Shown here one piece after another: positions 43,295 through 53,813 of a stretch of 64,000 bases of DNA. The notes below the pieces were generated by a model. It ran no database searches. It saw nothing but the letters and a program-made list of their open reading frames with translations, and had not been told where the DNA came from. The stretch spans positions 149,305 to 213,304 of the forward strand of contig NZ_JBHLUA010000005.1 of the NCBI RefSeq assembly GCF_042433895.1, written 5' to 3'. The position numbers and the translations under genes are program-made. Every line of letters begins with the position of its first letter. The stretch's first letter is position 1. Source of the DNA: Mesonia maritima. GTDB taxonomy: Bacteria > Bacteroidota > Bacteroidia > Flavobacteriales > Flavobacteriaceae.

Positions 43295-43993
43295 ATGGCA
43301 AAGTTGACAAAAAAGCAAAAGGAAGTGCAAGCAAAAGTAGATAATTCTAAATTATATACCGTTGCAGAAGCTTCTGCTTTAGTAAAAGATATATCTAACG
43401 TAAATTTTGATCCTTCCGTAGATTTAGCAGTTCGTTTAAATGTAGACCCGCGTAAAGCTAACCAAATGGTTAGAGGTGTAGTTACATTACCACACGGAAC
43501 AGGTAAAGATGTAAAGGTATTAGCACTTGTAACTCCAGATAAAGAACAAGAAGCTAAAGATGCAGGAGCAGATTACGTAGGATTAGATGAGTACCTCGAA
43601 AAAATTAAAGGAGGTTGGACAGATGTAGATGTAATTATTACCATGCCAAGCGTAATGGGTAAATTAGGACCATTAGGTAGAATTTTAGGACCTAGAGGTT
43701 TAATGCCTAACCCAAAAACAGGAACAGTAACAATGGATATTTCTAAAGCTGTTTCTGATGTAAAAGCTGGTAAAATTGACTTTAAAGTTGATAAAACCGG
43801 AATTGTACACGCGGCAATTGGTAAAGCATCATTCGACGCAGAGAAAATCGCAGGTAACGCAAGAGAATTATTAACTACGCTAGTAAAGTTGAAGCCTCAG
43901 GCTGCAAAAGGTATTTACATAAAGAGCATTCATATGTCTAGTACCATGAGCCCGAGTGTGGCAATTGACACTAAAAAGTTTACTGAGCAATAA
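43295..43993 (+). CDS. rplA: 50S ribosomal protein uL1
   Basis: 232 aa, with VRLNVDPRKANQMVRGVVTLPHGTGK and GPLGRILGPRGLMPNPKTGTV, the characteristic L1 segments. In other bacteria L1 represses its own rplK-rplA mRNA; no clear operator is identified here. Confidence 0.99.
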   Translation: MAKLTKKQKEVQAKVDNSKLYTVAEASALVKDISNVNFDPSVDLAVRLNVDPRKANQMVRGVVTLPHGTGKDVKVLALVTPDKEQEAKDAGADYVGLDEYLEKIKGGWTDVDVIITMPSVMGKLGPLGRILGPRGLMPNPKTGTVTMDISKAVSDVKAGKIDFKVDKTGIVHAAIGKASFDAEKIAGNARELLTTLVKLKPQAAKGIYIKSIHMSSTMSPSVAIDTKKFTEQ

Positions 43994-44003
43994 TTAAGTT
44001 ATT

Positions 44004-44525
44004 ATGACAAGAGAAGAAAAATCACAAGTAATAAAAGATTTAACTGCCCAGTTAGCTGACACTTCAACGATTTATTTAGCAGATATTTCTGGTTTAGATG
44101 CAGGAACAACTTCTAATTTACGTAGAGCTTGTTTCAAAGCTAATGTGAAGTTATCGGTAGTTAAAAATACTTTGTTAGCAAAAGCGATGGAAGCAGCCGA
44201 AAAAGATTTCGGTGAGTTACCATCAACTTTAAAAGGCAATACCTCTATTATGATTGCTGAAACTGGTAATGCGCCAGCTAAAGTAATTAAAGAGTTTAGA
44301 AAGAAAAACGAAAAACCACTTCTTAAAGGAGCTTTTATAGATGAAGCTATTTATGTTGGAGATGATTATTTAGAAGCATTATCTAACATCAAATCTAAAG
44401 AAGAGGTTATCGGAGATATTATTGGATTACTTCAATCACCAACTAAAAATGTTATTTCAGCACTTAAGTCTGGTGGAAGTAAACTTTCAGGTATCTTAAA
44501 AACGCTTTCTGAAAAAGAAGCATAA
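44004..44525 (+). CDS. rplJ: 50S ribosomal protein uL10
   Basis: 173 aa, with TREEKSQVIKDLTAQL at the N-terminus and LRRACFKANVKLSVVKNTLLAKA. It anchors L7/L12 dimers in the stalk. It starts 10 nt after rplA, so there is little room for the long L10 leader structure of enterobacteria. Confidence 0.98.
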   Translation: MTREEKSQVIKDLTAQLADTSTIYLADISGLDAGTTSNLRRACFKANVKLSVVKNTLLAKAMEAAEKDFGELPSTLKGNTSIMIAETGNAPAKVIKEFRKKNEKPLLKGAFIDEAIYVGDDYLEALSNIKSKEEVIGDIIGLLQSPTKNVISALKSGGSKLSGILKTLSEKEA

Positions 44526-44584
44526 ATTACGTACGCACTTTTTAACAATTATAAATTAAATTACACATTTTAAAACGATAGAAA

Positions 44585-44962
44585 ATGGCAGATTTAAAAG
44601 ATTTCGCAGAACAATTAGTTAACTTAACAGTAAAAGAAGTTAATGAGTTAGCTGATATTTTAAAAGAAGAATATGGTATAGAGCCTGCAGCTGCTGCAGT
44701 AGCTGTTGCTGGTGGCGCTGCTGCCGGTGGAGGTGAAGAAGCTGAAGAGCAAACAGAATTCGACGTAATTCTTAAAGCTCCAGGTGGTTCTAAATTAGCA
44801 GTTGTAAAACTTGTTAAAGAACTTACAGGTCTAGGACTTAAAGATGCTAAAGAATTAGTAGACGGAGCTCCAAAACCAGTTAAAGAAGGAGTTGCAAAAG
44901 ACGAAGCTGAAGCACTTAAATCACAGTTAGAAGAAGCAGGAGCTGAGGTTGAGCTTAAGTAA
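44585..44962 (+). CDS. rplL: 50S ribosomal protein bL12 (L7/L12)
   Basis: 125 aa: N-terminal dimerisation helices (LVNLTVKEVNELADILKEEYGI), an Ala/Gly-rich hinge (AAAAVAVAGGAAAGG), and a C-terminal factor-binding domain (FDVILKAPGGSKLAVVKLVKELTGLGLKDAKELVD). Confidence 0.99.
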   Translation: MADLKDFAEQLVNLTVKEVNELADILKEEYGIEPAAAAVAVAGGAAAGGGEEAEEQTEFDVILKAPGGSKLAVVKLVKELTGLGLKDAKELVDGAPKPVKEGVAKDEAEALKSQLEEAGAEVELK

Positions 44963-44984
44963 GCTTACCAAGCAATATTATTTA

Positions 44985-45022
44985 GGTTTAGACCTCAGGA
45001 AGTACTCCTGAAGGTCTAAACC
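44985..45022 (+). other. hairpin between rplL and rpoB (attenuator or processing site)
   Basis: GGTTTAGACC and TCAGGA pair with TCCTGA and GGTCTAAACC, giving 16 bp with one bulged T, and an AGTAC loop. Only a short ATTTT follows, so termination would be partial. Partial attenuation at this junction is known in other bacteria. Confidence 0.75.
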
Positions 45023-45132
45023 ATTTTGCGTATTTATGCGCAACGTGTATTTACACACATTTTATATAAGTTAATTATGCTTTCAGAACCCTGGTTTTTC
45101 AGTGTTTTGAAAACCTCAAATTCCGTCCATAG

Positions 45133-48100
45133 ATGTTAGAAACGCAAACTGAAAGATTGAATTTCTCTTCTGTAAAGAACAGACCTGATTATCCGGATTT
45201 TCTCGATATCCAGATAAAATCATTTCAGGATTTCTTTCAATTAGAAACCAAATCAGAAGAAAGGGGAAATGAAGGACTTTATAATACCTTCAAAGAAAAT
45301 TTCCCAATTACGGACACCCGTAACCAATTCGTATTAGAGTTTTTAGATTATTTTGTTGATCCTCCACGCTACTCAATTCAAGAATGTATTGAACGAGGAT
45401 TAACCTATAGCGTACCGCTTAAAGCAAGACTTAAGCTTTATTGTACAGATCCTGAACACGAAGATTTTGAAACTATCGTGCAGGATGTTTACTTGGGTAC
45501 TATTCCTTATATGACGCCAAGTGGAACTTTTTGTATAAATGGAGCAGAACGAGTAGTGGTTTCGCAGTTGCACCGTTCACCAGGAGTTTTCTTTGGACAG
45601 TCGTTCCATGCTAATGGAACAAAATTATATTCAGCCCGAGTAATTCCTTTTAAAGGATCTTGGATTGAATTTGCGACCGATATCAATAGTGTAATGTACG
45701 CCTATATCGATCGTAAGAAAAAATTGCCGGTAACTACACTTTTCCGTGCAATTGGATTTGAAAGAGATAAAGATATTCTTGAAATATTTGACCTTGCTGA
45801 AGAGGTTAAAGTTTCAAAATCCGGTCTTAAAAAAGTATTAGGACGTAAGCTTGCTGCTCGTGTTCTTAATACGTGGTATGAAGATTTTGTAGATGAAGAT
45901 ACCGGAGAAGTGGTTTCTATTGAACGTAATGAAATCGTTCTTGATCGTGATACTGAATTAGAAAAAGATCACATCGAAGAAATTTTAGAAACCGGAACGA
46001 AAACAATTCTTCTTCATAAAGAGGATAACTCTACAGGAGATTATGCAATTATTCACAATACATTGCAAAAAGATCCAACCAATTCAGAAAAAGAAGCTGT
46101 AGAGCATATTTACAGACAGTTACGTAACGCTGAGCCGCCAGATGAGGAAACAGCAAGAGGAATTATCGATAAATTATTCTTCTCAGATCAACGTTATAAT
46201 TTAGGTGAAGTTGGTCGTTACCGTATGAATAAAAAACTTGGTCTTAATATCGAAATGGATAAGCAAGTGCTTACCAAAGAAGATATTATTACCATTATAA
46301 AATATTTAATTGAGTTAATTAACTCAAAAGCGGAGATTGATGATATTGATCACCTTTCTAACCGTCGTGTTAGAACAGTAGGAGAGCAATTATCTCAGCA
46401 ATTTGGTGTAGGTCTTGCACGTATGGCGAGAACTATTCGTGAACGAATGAATGTAAGAGATAACGAGGTATTTACTCCAATCGATTTGATTAACGCGAAG
46501 ACACTTTCTTCCGTAATTAATTCGTTTTTTGGTACCAACCAGTTATCTCAATTTATGGATCAAACCAACCCGCTAGCGGAAATCACGCACAAACGTCGTC
46601 TTTCTGCATTAGGACCTGGAGGTTTATCTAGAGAAAGAGCAGGATTCGAAGTTCGTGATGTTCACTATACTCACTATGGAAGACTTTGTCCTATTGAAAC
46701 ACCAGAGGGACCAAACATTGGTTTAATTTCTTCTCTTTCGGTATATGCGAAGGTAAACGGAATGGGCTTTATTGAAACGCCTTACCGTAAAGTTGAAAAC
46801 GGAAAATTAGATTTAGAAAACGAACCGGTTTATTTCTCTGCTGAAGAAGAAGAAGGAAAGTTAATCGCTCAAGCGAATATTCCTTCTAAAGATGATGGGA
46901 CAATTGATACCGATAAAGTTATTGCAAGAATGGAAGGTGACTTCCCGGTTGTAGATCCTAAAGAGGTTCATTTTACCGATGTAGCACCAAACCAAATTTC
47001 TTCAATTTCGGCTTCATTAATTCCGTTCTTAGAACATGATGATGCGAACCGTGCGTTGATGGGATCAAACATGATGCGTCAGGCAGTACCTTTGTTACGT
47101 GTTGATTCTCCAATTGTTGGAACAGGTCTAGAGCGTCAAGTTGCTTCTGATTCTCGTGTATTGATGAATGCTGAAGGAGACGGAACAGTAGAATATGTAG
47201 ATGCAAGACAAATTACCATTAAGTACGATCGTACCGAGGAAGAAAGAATGGTAAGTTTCGATTCAGATTCTAAAACTTATGATCTTATTAAGTTCAGAAA
47301 AACCAACCAAGGTACTTCTGTTAACTTAAAACCGATTGTGAGAGTAGGAGATCGCGTTAAAAAAGGACAGGTTCTTTGTCAAGGTTATGCAACCGAAGCT
47401 GGAGAGTTAGCTTTAGGTCGTAATATGAAAGTTGCGTTTATGCCTTGGAAAGGGTATAACTTTGAGGATGCGATTGTAATTTCTGAAAAAGTTGTACGTG
47501 AAGATATTTTCACCTCTATTCATATCGACGAATATTCATTAGAAGTTAGAGATACCAAATTAGGTAACGAAGAATTGACTAATGATATTCCGAATGTTTC
47601 TGAAGATGCTACAAAAGATCTTGACGAACACGGAATGATTAGAATTGGAGCTGAAGTAAAACCAGGTGATATTTTAATTGGTAAGATTACACCTAAAGGA
47701 GAATCTGATCCAACACCAGAAGAAAAATTACTTCGTGCAATTTTCGGTGATAAAGCTGGAGATGTAAAAGATGCTTCTTTAAAAGCTTCACCATCGTTAG
47801 AAGGTGTTGTAATTAACAAAAAACTTTTTGCCAGAGCAGTAAAAGATAAGCGTAAACGCGCGCAAGATAAAGAAGAAATCGCAAAACTAGAAGATAGTTA
47901 CCGTGTAAAGTTTGAAGCTTTAAAAACGGAATTAATCGATAAACTTTTTGCGATTATTGGTGGTAAAACGGCTCAAGGTGTTAAGAATGATTTAGGTGAA
48001 GATGTTTTACCAAAAGGTAAAAAGTACACTTTAAAAATGTTAAATTCTGTTGATGATTATACACACCTTACGCAAGGCACGTGGACAACAGATGATCATC

Positions 48101-48945
48101 TAAATTCATTAGTTGCAGATTTAATTCATAATTATAAAATTAAGGAAAACGATCTTCAAGGTAATTTAAGAAGAGAGAAATTCACCATTACAGTTGGAGA
48201 TGAACTTCCTTCAGGAATCATCAAACTTGCAAAAGTTTACATTGCTAAAAAACGTAAACTTAAAGTTGGAGATAAAATGGCAGGACGTCACGGTAACAAG
48301 GGTATTGTTGCTCGTATTGTTCGTCAAGAAGATATGCCATTCTTAGAAGATGGAACTCCTGTAGATATCGTATTAAATCCACTAGGTGTACCATCACGTA
48401 TGAACATTGGTCAGATTTACGAAACCGTATTAGGTTGGGCAGGTCAAAAACTTGGTAAAAAGTATGCGACTCCAATTTTTGATGGAGCAACAATCGACCA
48501 AATTAATGATTTAACTGATGAAGCTGGAATTCCAAGATACGGTCATACTTATTTATATGACGGTGGAACTGGAGATCAATTCGATCAACCTGCAACAGTT
48601 GGTGTAATTTATATGTTGAAGCTAGGACACATGATTGAAGATAAAATGCACGCGCGTTCTATTGGTCCTTATTCATTAATTACCCAACAACCTTTAGGAG
48701 GTAAAGCTCAGTTCGGAGGTCAGCGATTTGGTGAGATGGAAGTTTGGGCACTTGAGGCTTATGGAGCTTCTGCTACACTTCGTGAAATCTTAACTGTTAA
48801 GTCCGATGATGTAATCGGTAGAGCAAAAACTTACGAATCTATCGTAAAAGGTGAACCAATGCCAGAACCTGGCTTACCAGAATCTTTTAACGTGTTAATG
48901 CACGAATTGAAAGGTCTTGGATTAGACATAAAACTTGAAGAGTAA
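45133..48945 (+). CDS. rpoB: RNA polymerase beta subunit
   Basis: 1270 aa. Landmarks are the rifampicin region (FFGTNQLSQFMDQTNPLAEITHKRRLSALGPGGL), GRLCPIETPEGPNIGLI, the MPWKGYNFEDAIVISE segment, and the C-terminal KAQFGGQRFGEMEVWALEAYGA. The rifampicin-contact residues (QFMDQ, HKRRLSALG) look wild type. Start at MLETQTERLNFSS; other starts are not needed. Confidence 0.99.
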   Translation: MLETQTERLNFSSVKNRPDYPDFLDIQIKSFQDFFQLETKSEERGNEGLYNTFKENFPITDTRNQFVLEFLDYFVDPPRYSIQECIERGLTYSVPLKARLKLYCTDPEHEDFETIVQDVYLGTIPYMTPSGTFCINGAERVVVSQLHRSPGVFFGQSFHANGTKLYSARVIPFKGSWIEFATDINSVMYAYIDRKKKLPVTTLFRAIGFERDKDILEIFDLAEEVKVSKSGLKKVLGRKLAARVLNTWYEDFVDEDTGEVVSIERNEIVLDRDTELEKDHIEEILETGTKTILLHKEDNSTGDYAIIHNTLQKDPTNSEKEAVEHIYRQLRNAEPPDEETARGIIDKLFFSDQRYNLGEVGRYRMNKKLGLNIEMDKQVLTKEDIITIIKYLIELINSKAEIDDIDHLSNRRVRTVGEQLSQQFGVGLARMARTIRERMNVRDNEVFTPIDLINAKTLSSVINSFFGTNQLSQFMDQTNPLAEITHKRRLSALGPGGLSRERAGFEVRDVHYTHYGRLCPIETPEGPNIGLISSLSVYAKVNGMGFIETPYRKVENGKLDLENEPVYFSAEEEEGKLIAQANIPSKDDGTIDTDKVIARMEGDFPVVDPKEVHFTDVAPNQISSISASLIPFLEHDDANRALMGSNMMRQAVPLLRVDSPIVGTGLERQVASDSRVLMNAEGDGTVEYVDARQITIKYDRTEEERMVSFDSDSKTYDLIKFRKTNQGTSVNLKPIVRVGDRVKKGQVLCQGYATEAGELALGRNMKVAFMPWKGYNFEDAIVISEKVVREDIFTSIHIDEYSLEVRDTKLGNEELTNDIPNVSEDATKDLDEHGMIRIGAEVKPGDILIGKITPKGESDPTPEEKLLRAIFGDKAGDVKDASLKASPSLEGVVINKKLFARAVKDKRKRAQDKEEIAKLEDSYRVKFEALKTELIDKLFAIIGGKTAQGVKNDLGEDVLPKGKKYTLKMLNSVDDYTHLTQGTWTTDDHLNSLVADLIHNYKIKENDLQGNLRREKFTITVGDELPSGIIKLAKVYIAKKRKLKVGDKMAGRHGNKGIVARIVRQEDMPFLEDGTPVDIVLNPLGVPSRMNIGQIYETVLGWAGQKLGKKYATPIFDGATIDQINDLTDEAGIPRYGHTYLYDGGTGDQFDQPATVGVIYMLKLGHMIEDKMHARSIGPYSLITQQPLGGKAQFGGQRFGEMEVWALEAYGASATLREILTVKSDDVIGRAKTYESIVKGEPMPEPGLPESFNVLMHELKGLGLDIKLEE

Positions 48946-48946
48946 T

Positions 48947-48990
48947 AACTTTATCTCCGGCTGTATAGCTATAGCCGGAGATAAAAAGTT
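48947..48990 (+). other. hairpin between rpoB and rpoC
   Basis: Perfect 13-bp stem TTTATCTCCGGCT / AGCCGGAGATAAA with a 10-nt loop, extended by AACT / AGTT after a small bulge. No T-run follows, so it is more likely an RNA-processing or stabilising element than a terminator. Confidence 0.75.
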
Positions 48991-49029
48991 ATCGCTAAAT
49001 TTTAGAATAATTCTTTAGTACCATTTATT

Positions 49030-52000
49030 ATGGCAAGAAATAATGATAAGAATACACAAAAGAGATTTAATAAAATCTCTATAGGCTTAGCTTCCCCAGA
49101 ATCGATATTGGCTGAATCGAGAGGAGAGGTATTAAAGCCTGAAACTATTAATTACCGTACTCATAAACCAGAACGCGACGGACTGTTTTGTGAACGTATT
49201 TTTGGTCCTGTAAAAGACTACGAATGTGCTTGCGGTAAATATAAAAGAATTCGATATAAAGGAATTGTATGTGATCGTTGTGGAGTAGAAGTAACCGAAA
49301 AGAAAGTGCGTAGAGATCGTGTAGGTCACATCAATTTAGTGGTTCCTGTTGCACATATTTGGTATTTCCGTTCTCTTCCAAATAAAATTGGATATTTATT
49401 AGGAATACCTTCTAAGAAACTAGATATGATTATTTACTACGAACGTTACGTAGTAATCCAAGCAGGTATAGCAAAAAATGAAGAAGGAGAGCCATTAAAG
49501 AAAATGGATTTCTTAACTGAAGAAGAATATTTAAACGTTCTAGATAGTCTTCCGCAGGAAAATATGTACTTAGAAGATTCAGACCCAAATAAGTTTATCG
49601 CTAAAATGGGAGCTGAATGTCTAATTGAAATCTTAAATCGTTTAGATTTAGATGAACTTTCTTATGAATTAAGACATAAAGCAAATAACGAAACTTCAAA
49701 ACAACGTAAAACTGAAGCGCTAAAACGTTTACAAGTTGTTGAAGCTTTCCGTGATGCTAACAAAGATAAAGAAAATAAGCCATCGTGGATGATTATGAAA
49801 GTAGTTCCGGTAATTCCACCAGAATTACGTCCATTAGTCCCATTAGATGGCGGTCGTTTTGCGACTTCAGATTTAAATGATCTTTACAGACGTGTAATTA
49901 TTCGTAACAACCGTCTTAAAAGATTAATGGAGATTAAAGCTCCTGAAGTAATTTTACGTAACGAAAAACGTATGCTTCAAGAGTCGGTAGATTCATTATT
50001 TGATAATACCAGAAAATCTTCAGCAGTAAAAACAGATTCTAACCGTCCGTTAAAATCACTTTCAGATTCCTTAAAAGGAAAACAAGGACGTTTCCGTCAG
50101 AACTTATTGGGTAAACGTGTAGATTATTCAGCGCGTTCAGTAATTGTTGTAGGACCGGAAATGAAATTATATGAATGTGGTCTTCCAAAAAATATGGCTG
50201 CGGAACTTTACAAGCCTTTTGTAATTAGAAAATTAATTGAAAGAGGAATTGTGAAAACGGTTAAATCTGCAAAGAAAATAATCGATAAAAAAGAGCCGGT
50301 AGTTTGGGATATTTTAGAAAATGTTTTAAAAGGACATCCTGTATTACTAAACCGTGCTCCAACGCTTCACCGTTTAGGAATTCAAGCTTTTCAACCTAAA
50401 TTAATCGAAGGGAAAGCAATTCAGTTACACCCATTGGTTTGTACTGCATTTAACGCCGATTTCGATGGTGACCAAATGGCGGTTCACTTACCTTTAGGTC
50501 CTGAAGCTATTTTAGAAGCACAGTTATTAATGCTGGCTTCTCATAATATTCTAAATCCCGCTAACGGTTCTCCGGTAACAGTACCTTCTCAAGATATGGT
50601 ACTTGGTTTATATTATATGACCAAGATGAGAAAATCTACTCCGGAAAAACCAATGAAGGGTGAAGGTTTAACGTTCTATTCTTTTGAAGAAGTAAATATT
50701 GCGTACAACGAAAAACGTGTTGACTTAAACGCGATGATTAAAGTACGTGCGAAAGATTTCAATGATAAGGGTGAATTAGTAACTCAAATTATCGAAACTA
50801 CGGTTGGTAGAGTTCTATTCAACGAAGAAGTTCCAGAACAAGCAGGTTATATAAATGAGGTTTTAACAAAGAAAACTTTAAGAGATATTATTGGTAGAAT
50901 CTTAAAAGTAACCAGCGTACCAGAAACAGGTGAATTCCTAGATAAAATTAAAAGTTTAGGATATGGTTTTGCCTTTAGAGGTGGTCTTTCATTCTCACTA
51001 GGAGATATTATCATTCCTAAAGAGAAATACGAAATGATCGATGAAGCTAACGAACAAGTTGAAGGTATTATGGCCAATTATAATATGGGTCTTATTACCA
51101 ACAACGAGCGTTACAATCAGGTAATTGATATTTGGACAGCTACTAATGCTAACCTTACCGAATTAGCGATGAAGCGAATTCGAGAAGATCAGCAAGGATT
51201 CAACTCGGTTTATATGATGCTTGATTCCGGAGCGCGTGGTTCGAAAGAACAAATTCGTCAGTTAACCGGTATGCGTGGATTAATGGCGAAACCTAAAAAA
51301 TCGAATTCTGGAGGTGGAGAAATTATTGAAAACCCAATTCTTTCTAACTTTAAAGAAGGACTTTCAATTCTTGAATACTTTATTTCAACTCACGGTGCGC
51401 GTAAAGGTCTTGCCGATACCGCATTAAAAACTGCCGATGCTGGTTATTTAACACGTCGTCTAGTAGATGTTTCTCAAGATGTAATTGTAGGTGAAGAAGA
51501 TTGTGGAACATTACGAGGTATCGAAATTAAAGCCTTAAAGAAAAATGAAGAAGAAGTTGAATCGTTAGGAGAACGTATCTTAGGTAGAACGGCGTTAAAC
51601 GATATTATCGATCCAATTTCACAAGAAGTTTTTGCGGAAGCGGGAGATGAAATTGATGAAAAAATCGTTTCTAAAGTTGAAAACTCTGCTTTAGATGCTG
51701 TAGAAGTTCGTTCAGCATTAACCTGTGAAGCTAAAAAAGGAATTTGTGTAAAATGTTACGGTAGAAACCTTGCCACTGGGAAAACAGTTCAGCGAGGAGA
51801 AGCAGTAGGAGTTGTTGCCGCTCAATCTATTGGTGAGCCAGGAACACAGCTTACACTTCGTACGTTCCACGTAGGTGGTATTGCCGGAAACATTTCAGAA
51901 GAAAATAAAGTTGTGGCCAAGTTTGATGGTGTTGCTGAAATCGACGATTTAAAAACTGTAAAAGGTGAAAATGCTGAAGGGAACGAAGCAGAAATCGTAA

Positions 52001-53331
52001 TTTCAAGAACATCTGAAATTAAAATAGTTGATCCAAAAACTGGAATTGTATTAAGTAATAATGTAATTCCTTACGGAGCGCAATTATTTGTGAAACCTGG
52101 TGATAAAATAAAAGAAGGAACAACAGTTTGTCAGTGGGATCCTTATAACGGAGTAATTATTTCTGAATTTGCAGGAAAAATTAAATTCGAAAATATTGAA
52201 CAAGGAGTTACTTATCAAGTTGAAACTGATGAACAAACCGGTTTCCAAGAGAAAGTAATTTCTGAATCAAGAAATAAGAAAAAGATTCCAACATTATTAA
52301 TTATGGGTAAAGGTGACGAAGTAATTCGTTCGTATAACTTACCTGTTGGAGCTCACTTAATGGTAGACGATAGTGAGAAAATTAAGATCGGTAAGATTTT
52401 AGTAAAAATTCCTCGTAAATCATCTAAAGCCGGAGATATTACCGGAGGTCTTCCTCGTGTAACCGAATTATTCGAAGCACGTAATCCTTCAAATCCAGCT
52501 GTAGTAAGTGAAATTGATGGAGTTGTTTCTTTCGGAAAAATTAAACGTGGTAACCGCGAAATCATCGTAGAATCTAAATTAGGTGAGGTTAAGAAGTATT
52601 TAGTAAAACTTTCAAACCAAATCTTAGTTCAAGAAAACGATTATGTTCGTGCAGGAATGCCACTTTCTGACGGATCAATTACGCCAGAAGATATCTTGAA
52701 TATTAAAGGGCCAAGTGCGGTTCAACAGTATTTAGTAAATGAAGTTCAGGAAGTATATCGATTACAAGGGGTGAAAATTAACGACAAGCATTTTGAAGTT
52801 GTTGTAAGACAAATGATGCGTAAAGTTAAAATTCAAGATCCGGGAGATACTATTTTCTTAGAAAATCAATTGGTTCATAAATCAGATTTCATCGAAGAAA
52901 ATGATGATATTTTCGGAATGAAAGTAATCGAAGATGCTGGCAATAGTGAAAACTTAAAACCTGGTAAAATTGTAACTGCCCGTGAGTTGAGAGATGAAAA
53001 TTCAATCTTACGTAGAGAAGATAAAGCGCTTGCAACAGCAAGAGATGCTCAACCAGCTACAGCGACACCAATTTTACAAGGTATAACGAGAGCTTCACTT
53101 CAAACCAAATCATTTATTTCTGCGGCTTCCTTCCAGGAAACTACCAAAGTGCTTAATGAAGCGGCGGTTAGCGGAAAAGTTGATACGCTAGAAGGACTTA
53201 AAGAAAATGTAATTGTAGGTCATAAAATTCCGGCAGGAACGGGAATGCGTGAATACGATGATATTATCGTAGGTTCTAAAGAAGAATTCGAAGAAATGAT
53301 GGAAGAAAAACAAGAAGTAAATTATAACTAA
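49030..53331 (+). CDS. rpoC: RNA polymerase beta' subunit
   Basis: 1433 aa. It has the N-terminal zinc finger CACGKYKRIRYKGIVCDRCG (about residues 67-86), the Mg-binding NADFDGDQMAVHLP in the active centre, and the second zinc site with CGTLRG, CEAKKGICVKCYGR. The C-terminal extension ends in acidic residues. It is the last gene of the block and is followed by a strong terminator at 53340. Confidence 0.99.
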   Translation: MARNNDKNTQKRFNKISIGLASPESILAESRGEVLKPETINYRTHKPERDGLFCERIFGPVKDYECACGKYKRIRYKGIVCDRCGVEVTEKKVRRDRVGHINLVVPVAHIWYFRSLPNKIGYLLGIPSKKLDMIIYYERYVVIQAGIAKNEEGEPLKKMDFLTEEEYLNVLDSLPQENMYLEDSDPNKFIAKMGAECLIEILNRLDLDELSYELRHKANNETSKQRKTEALKRLQVVEAFRDANKDKENKPSWMIMKVVPVIPPELRPLVPLDGGRFATSDLNDLYRRVIIRNNRLKRLMEIKAPEVILRNEKRMLQESVDSLFDNTRKSSAVKTDSNRPLKSLSDSLKGKQGRFRQNLLGKRVDYSARSVIVVGPEMKLYECGLPKNMAAELYKPFVIRKLIERGIVKTVKSAKKIIDKKEPVVWDILENVLKGHPVLLNRAPTLHRLGIQAFQPKLIEGKAIQLHPLVCTAFNADFDGDQMAVHLPLGPEAILEAQLLMLASHNILNPANGSPVTVPSQDMVLGLYYMTKMRKSTPEKPMKGEGLTFYSFEEVNIAYNEKRVDLNAMIKVRAKDFNDKGELVTQIIETTVGRVLFNEEVPEQAGYINEVLTKKTLRDIIGRILKVTSVPETGEFLDKIKSLGYGFAFRGGLSFSLGDIIIPKEKYEMIDEANEQVEGIMANYNMGLITNNERYNQVIDIWTATNANLTELAMKRIREDQQGFNSVYMMLDSGARGSKEQIRQLTGMRGLMAKPKKSNSGGGEIIENPILSNFKEGLSILEYFISTHGARKGLADTALKTADAGYLTRRLVDVSQDVIVGEEDCGTLRGIEIKALKKNEEEVESLGERILGRTALNDIIDPISQEVFAEAGDEIDEKIVSKVENSALDAVEVRSALTCEAKKGICVKCYGRNLATGKTVQRGEAVGVVAAQSIGEPGTQLTLRTFHVGGIAGNISEENKVVAKFDGVAEIDDLKTVKGENAEGNEAEIVISRTSEIKIVDPKTGIVLSNNVIPYGAQLFVKPGDKIKEGTTVCQWDPYNGVIISEFAGKIKFENIEQGVTYQVETDEQTGFQEKVISESRNKKKIPTLLIMGKGDEVIRSYNLPVGAHLMVDDSEKIKIGKILVKIPRKSSKAGDITGGLPRVTELFEARNPSNPAVVSEIDGVVSFGKIKRGNREIIVESKLGEVKKYLVKLSNQILVQENDYVRAGMPLSDGSITPEDILNIKGPSAVQQYLVNEVQEVYRLQGVKINDKHFEVVVRQMMRKVKIQDPGDTIFLENQLVHKSDFIEENDDIFGMKVIEDAGNSENLKPGKIVTARELRDENSILRREDKALATARDAQPATATPILQGITRASLQTKSFISAASFQETTKVLNEAAVSGKVDTLEGLKENVIVGHKIPAGTGMREYDDIIVGSKEEFEEMMEEKQEVNYN

Positions 53332-53339
53332 ATATTTAA

Positions 53340-53371
53340 AACGCTGTGATGAAAATCACGGCGTTTTTTTC
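53340..53371 (+). terminator. terminator after rpoC
   Basis: AACGCTGTGAT / ATCACGGCGTT (11 bp, with one G-T pair) and loop GAAA, then seven T. Confidence 0.92.
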
Positions 53372-53396
53372 TATATTACGTATAAAACTTATTTTT

Positions 53397-53717
53397 ATGA
53401 GTGAAGAAAAAAATAAAAAGTCAAAACAAAAGCAACTTAATATTGAATTAGATGAAGCAACTGCGCAGGGCGAATATAGTAACCTTGCCATCATTAATCA
53501 TTCTGCTTCAGAGTTTGTAGTGGATTTTGTAAATATTATGCCGGGCGCGCCAAAAAGCAAAGTTAAATCTAGAATTATTTTAACGCCACAGCATGCAAAG
53601 CGTTTGCTAAAAGCTTTAGGTGGAAATATTTATAAATTTGAACAAGCGCATGGTGAAATTAAAGATTACGATAAACCCAATATGCCCTTAAATTTTGGAC
53701 CTACCGGTCAAGCATAA
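53397..53717 (+). CDS. DUF3467 domain protein
   Basis: A 106-aa protein with a basic N-terminus (SEEKNKKSKQKQLNIELDE) and the conserved segment ANLAIINHSASEFVVDFVNIMP-like here as YSNLAIINHSASEFVVDF followed by APKSKVKSRIILTPQHAKRLLKAL. The family is widespread in Bacteroidota and its function is unknown. The ATG at 53397 is past the rpoC terminator and fits the family length. Confidence 0.88.
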   Translation: MSEEKNKKSKQKQLNIELDEATAQGEYSNLAIINHSASEFVVDFVNIMPGAPKSKVKSRIILTPQHAKRLLKALGGNIYKFEQAHGEIKDYDKPNMPLNFGPTGQA

Positions 53718-53739
53718 TTATTAAAAGTATTCATAAAAA

Positions 53740-53770
53740 AAATCCGAAGTTTTTAGCTTCGGATTTTTTT
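53740..53770 (+). terminator. terminator after the DUF3467 gene
   Basis: AAATCCGAAG / CTTCGGATTT stem and T-run. The same stem sequence recurs at 54535-54560. Confidence 0.88.
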
Positions 53771-53813
53771 ATGTATTTTAACATAATTATTTAGACATAT
53801 TTTAAAAAATATT

